Assembly: GCA_026770585.1 (NCBI GenBank)
Contig: MU646388.1
Coordinates: 821,175-836,916, forward strand
Length of the DNA stretch: 15,742 nt
Source of the DNA: Baffinella frigidus
Lineage: Eukaryota > Cryptophyceae > Cryptomonadales > Baffinellaceae
Direction: 5' to 3'
Within the stretch, counting starts at the first letter, position 1; every line of letters starts with the position of its first letter. The notes beneath the pieces were generated by a model, which saw only the letters and a program-made list of their open reading frames with translations, was not told the origin of the DNA and did no database searches. The position numbers and the translations under genes are program-made. This document shows, piece by piece, positions 1 through 15,742 of the stretch.

Positions 1-125
1 GGGTTAGGGGTTAGGGGTTAGGGGATAGGAGTTAGGGGTTAGGGGTTAGGGGTTGGGGGTTAGGGGTTAGGGGTTGGGGGTTAGGGGTCAGGGGTCAGGG
101 GTCAGGGGTTCGGGGTTAGGGGGTT
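1..125. repeat. Telomere-like heptamer tract (intron 31, partial)
   Basis: Mostly GGGTTAG heptamers with single-base variants such as GGGTTGG and GGGTCAG. It lies downstream of exon 31 and runs off the left edge. It is within a gene, so not a chromosome end on this evidence. Confidence 0.85.
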
Positions 126-15560
<15,435 letters not shown>

Positions 15561-15742
15561 CTGAAAGTTGACACGCGGTTGACTTAGCAGAGGTTGACGG
15601 GCGGTTGACTTAGCCTCCGAGTGGGCCAGGAAAGCCCCGCCACATGTGCAGTAAAGCCACATCGAGTCAACTCAAGTGAGCCACACTCGAGCGTTAGTGT
15701 AGCAACTTTAGGTGCCCTCCAGCGGTGGGGGGGGGGGGGGGG
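15561..15742. other. Upstream intron, partial; ends in poly-G
   Basis: Contains GTTGACTTAG twice (15579-15588 and 15604-15613) and GGTTGACGGGCGG, otherwise unremarkable sequence. I could not identify a further exon. The last 16 bases are all G, possibly a sequence or assembly limit. Confidence 0.6.

Noticed and set aside
1-125. True chromosome end
   Set aside because: The repeats are degenerate and the same type fills introns throughout the gene; the dynein gene must continue beyond them.
15727-15742. Poly-G run as a biological element
   Set aside because: A 16-base homopolymer at the very end of the sequence is most simply a sequencing or assembly limit.

Overview
The window looks like nuclear DNA of a flagellated eukaryote and holds part of one gene on the minus strand. 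I could chain 31 short exons (42 to 192 bases) with matched reading phases across 30 introns. Together they encode roughly 800 residues of an axonemal dynein heavy chain, from the C-terminal tail into the linker that precedes the AAA+ motor. Landmarks include [63 protein letters not shown] and a near-end linker segment beginning VEDYLADVV. The RHW and LYGLY segments point to the outer-arm gamma class (DNAH5/DNAH8/ODA2-like). The N-terminal tail lies beyond the right edge and the motor, with its P-loops, beyond the left edge.

About 85% of the window is intron. Introns are filled with degenerate 7-base, plant-telomere-like repeats (TTTAGGG and its relatives TTGAGGG, TTTCGGG, GTGTAGG, TTTGGGG, TTTATGG). 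The G-rich strand is nearly always the plus strand, so transcripts carry the C-rich CCCTAAA-like strand. At least 15 introns also contain one or more copies of the end of the neighbouring exon together with its splice site. These copies lie just upstream of the acceptor or just downstream of the donor they came from. Several differ from the active exon mostly at synonymous positions, which is hard to explain if they are ordinary dead intron debris.

Layout, left to right: exon 31 and 30 (linker end, 126-555); exon 29 (1140-1331, longest); exons 28-25 (2003-4049) with large exon-copy arrays between them; exons 24-19 (4602-6439); exons 18-13 (6822-9740) with about 190-base and 130-160-base tandem units; exon 12 and 11 (10242-11575) separated by the largest intron, which carries a 449-base fold-back structure; exons 10-4 (12193-14366); exons 3-1 (14646-15560), where intron 2 is a tandem array of the exon 2 donor junction running up to the exon 3 acceptor.

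Organism: TTTAGGG-type repeats, high exon GC, very dense introns, AG|G acceptors (27 of 30) and a few apparent GC and GA donors fit a dinoflagellate-like alveolate or another intron-rich flagellated alga such as a prasinophyte green alga. I cannot decide between these from sequence alone. No rRNA, tRNA, CRISPR, prokaryotic operon or second gene is supported.
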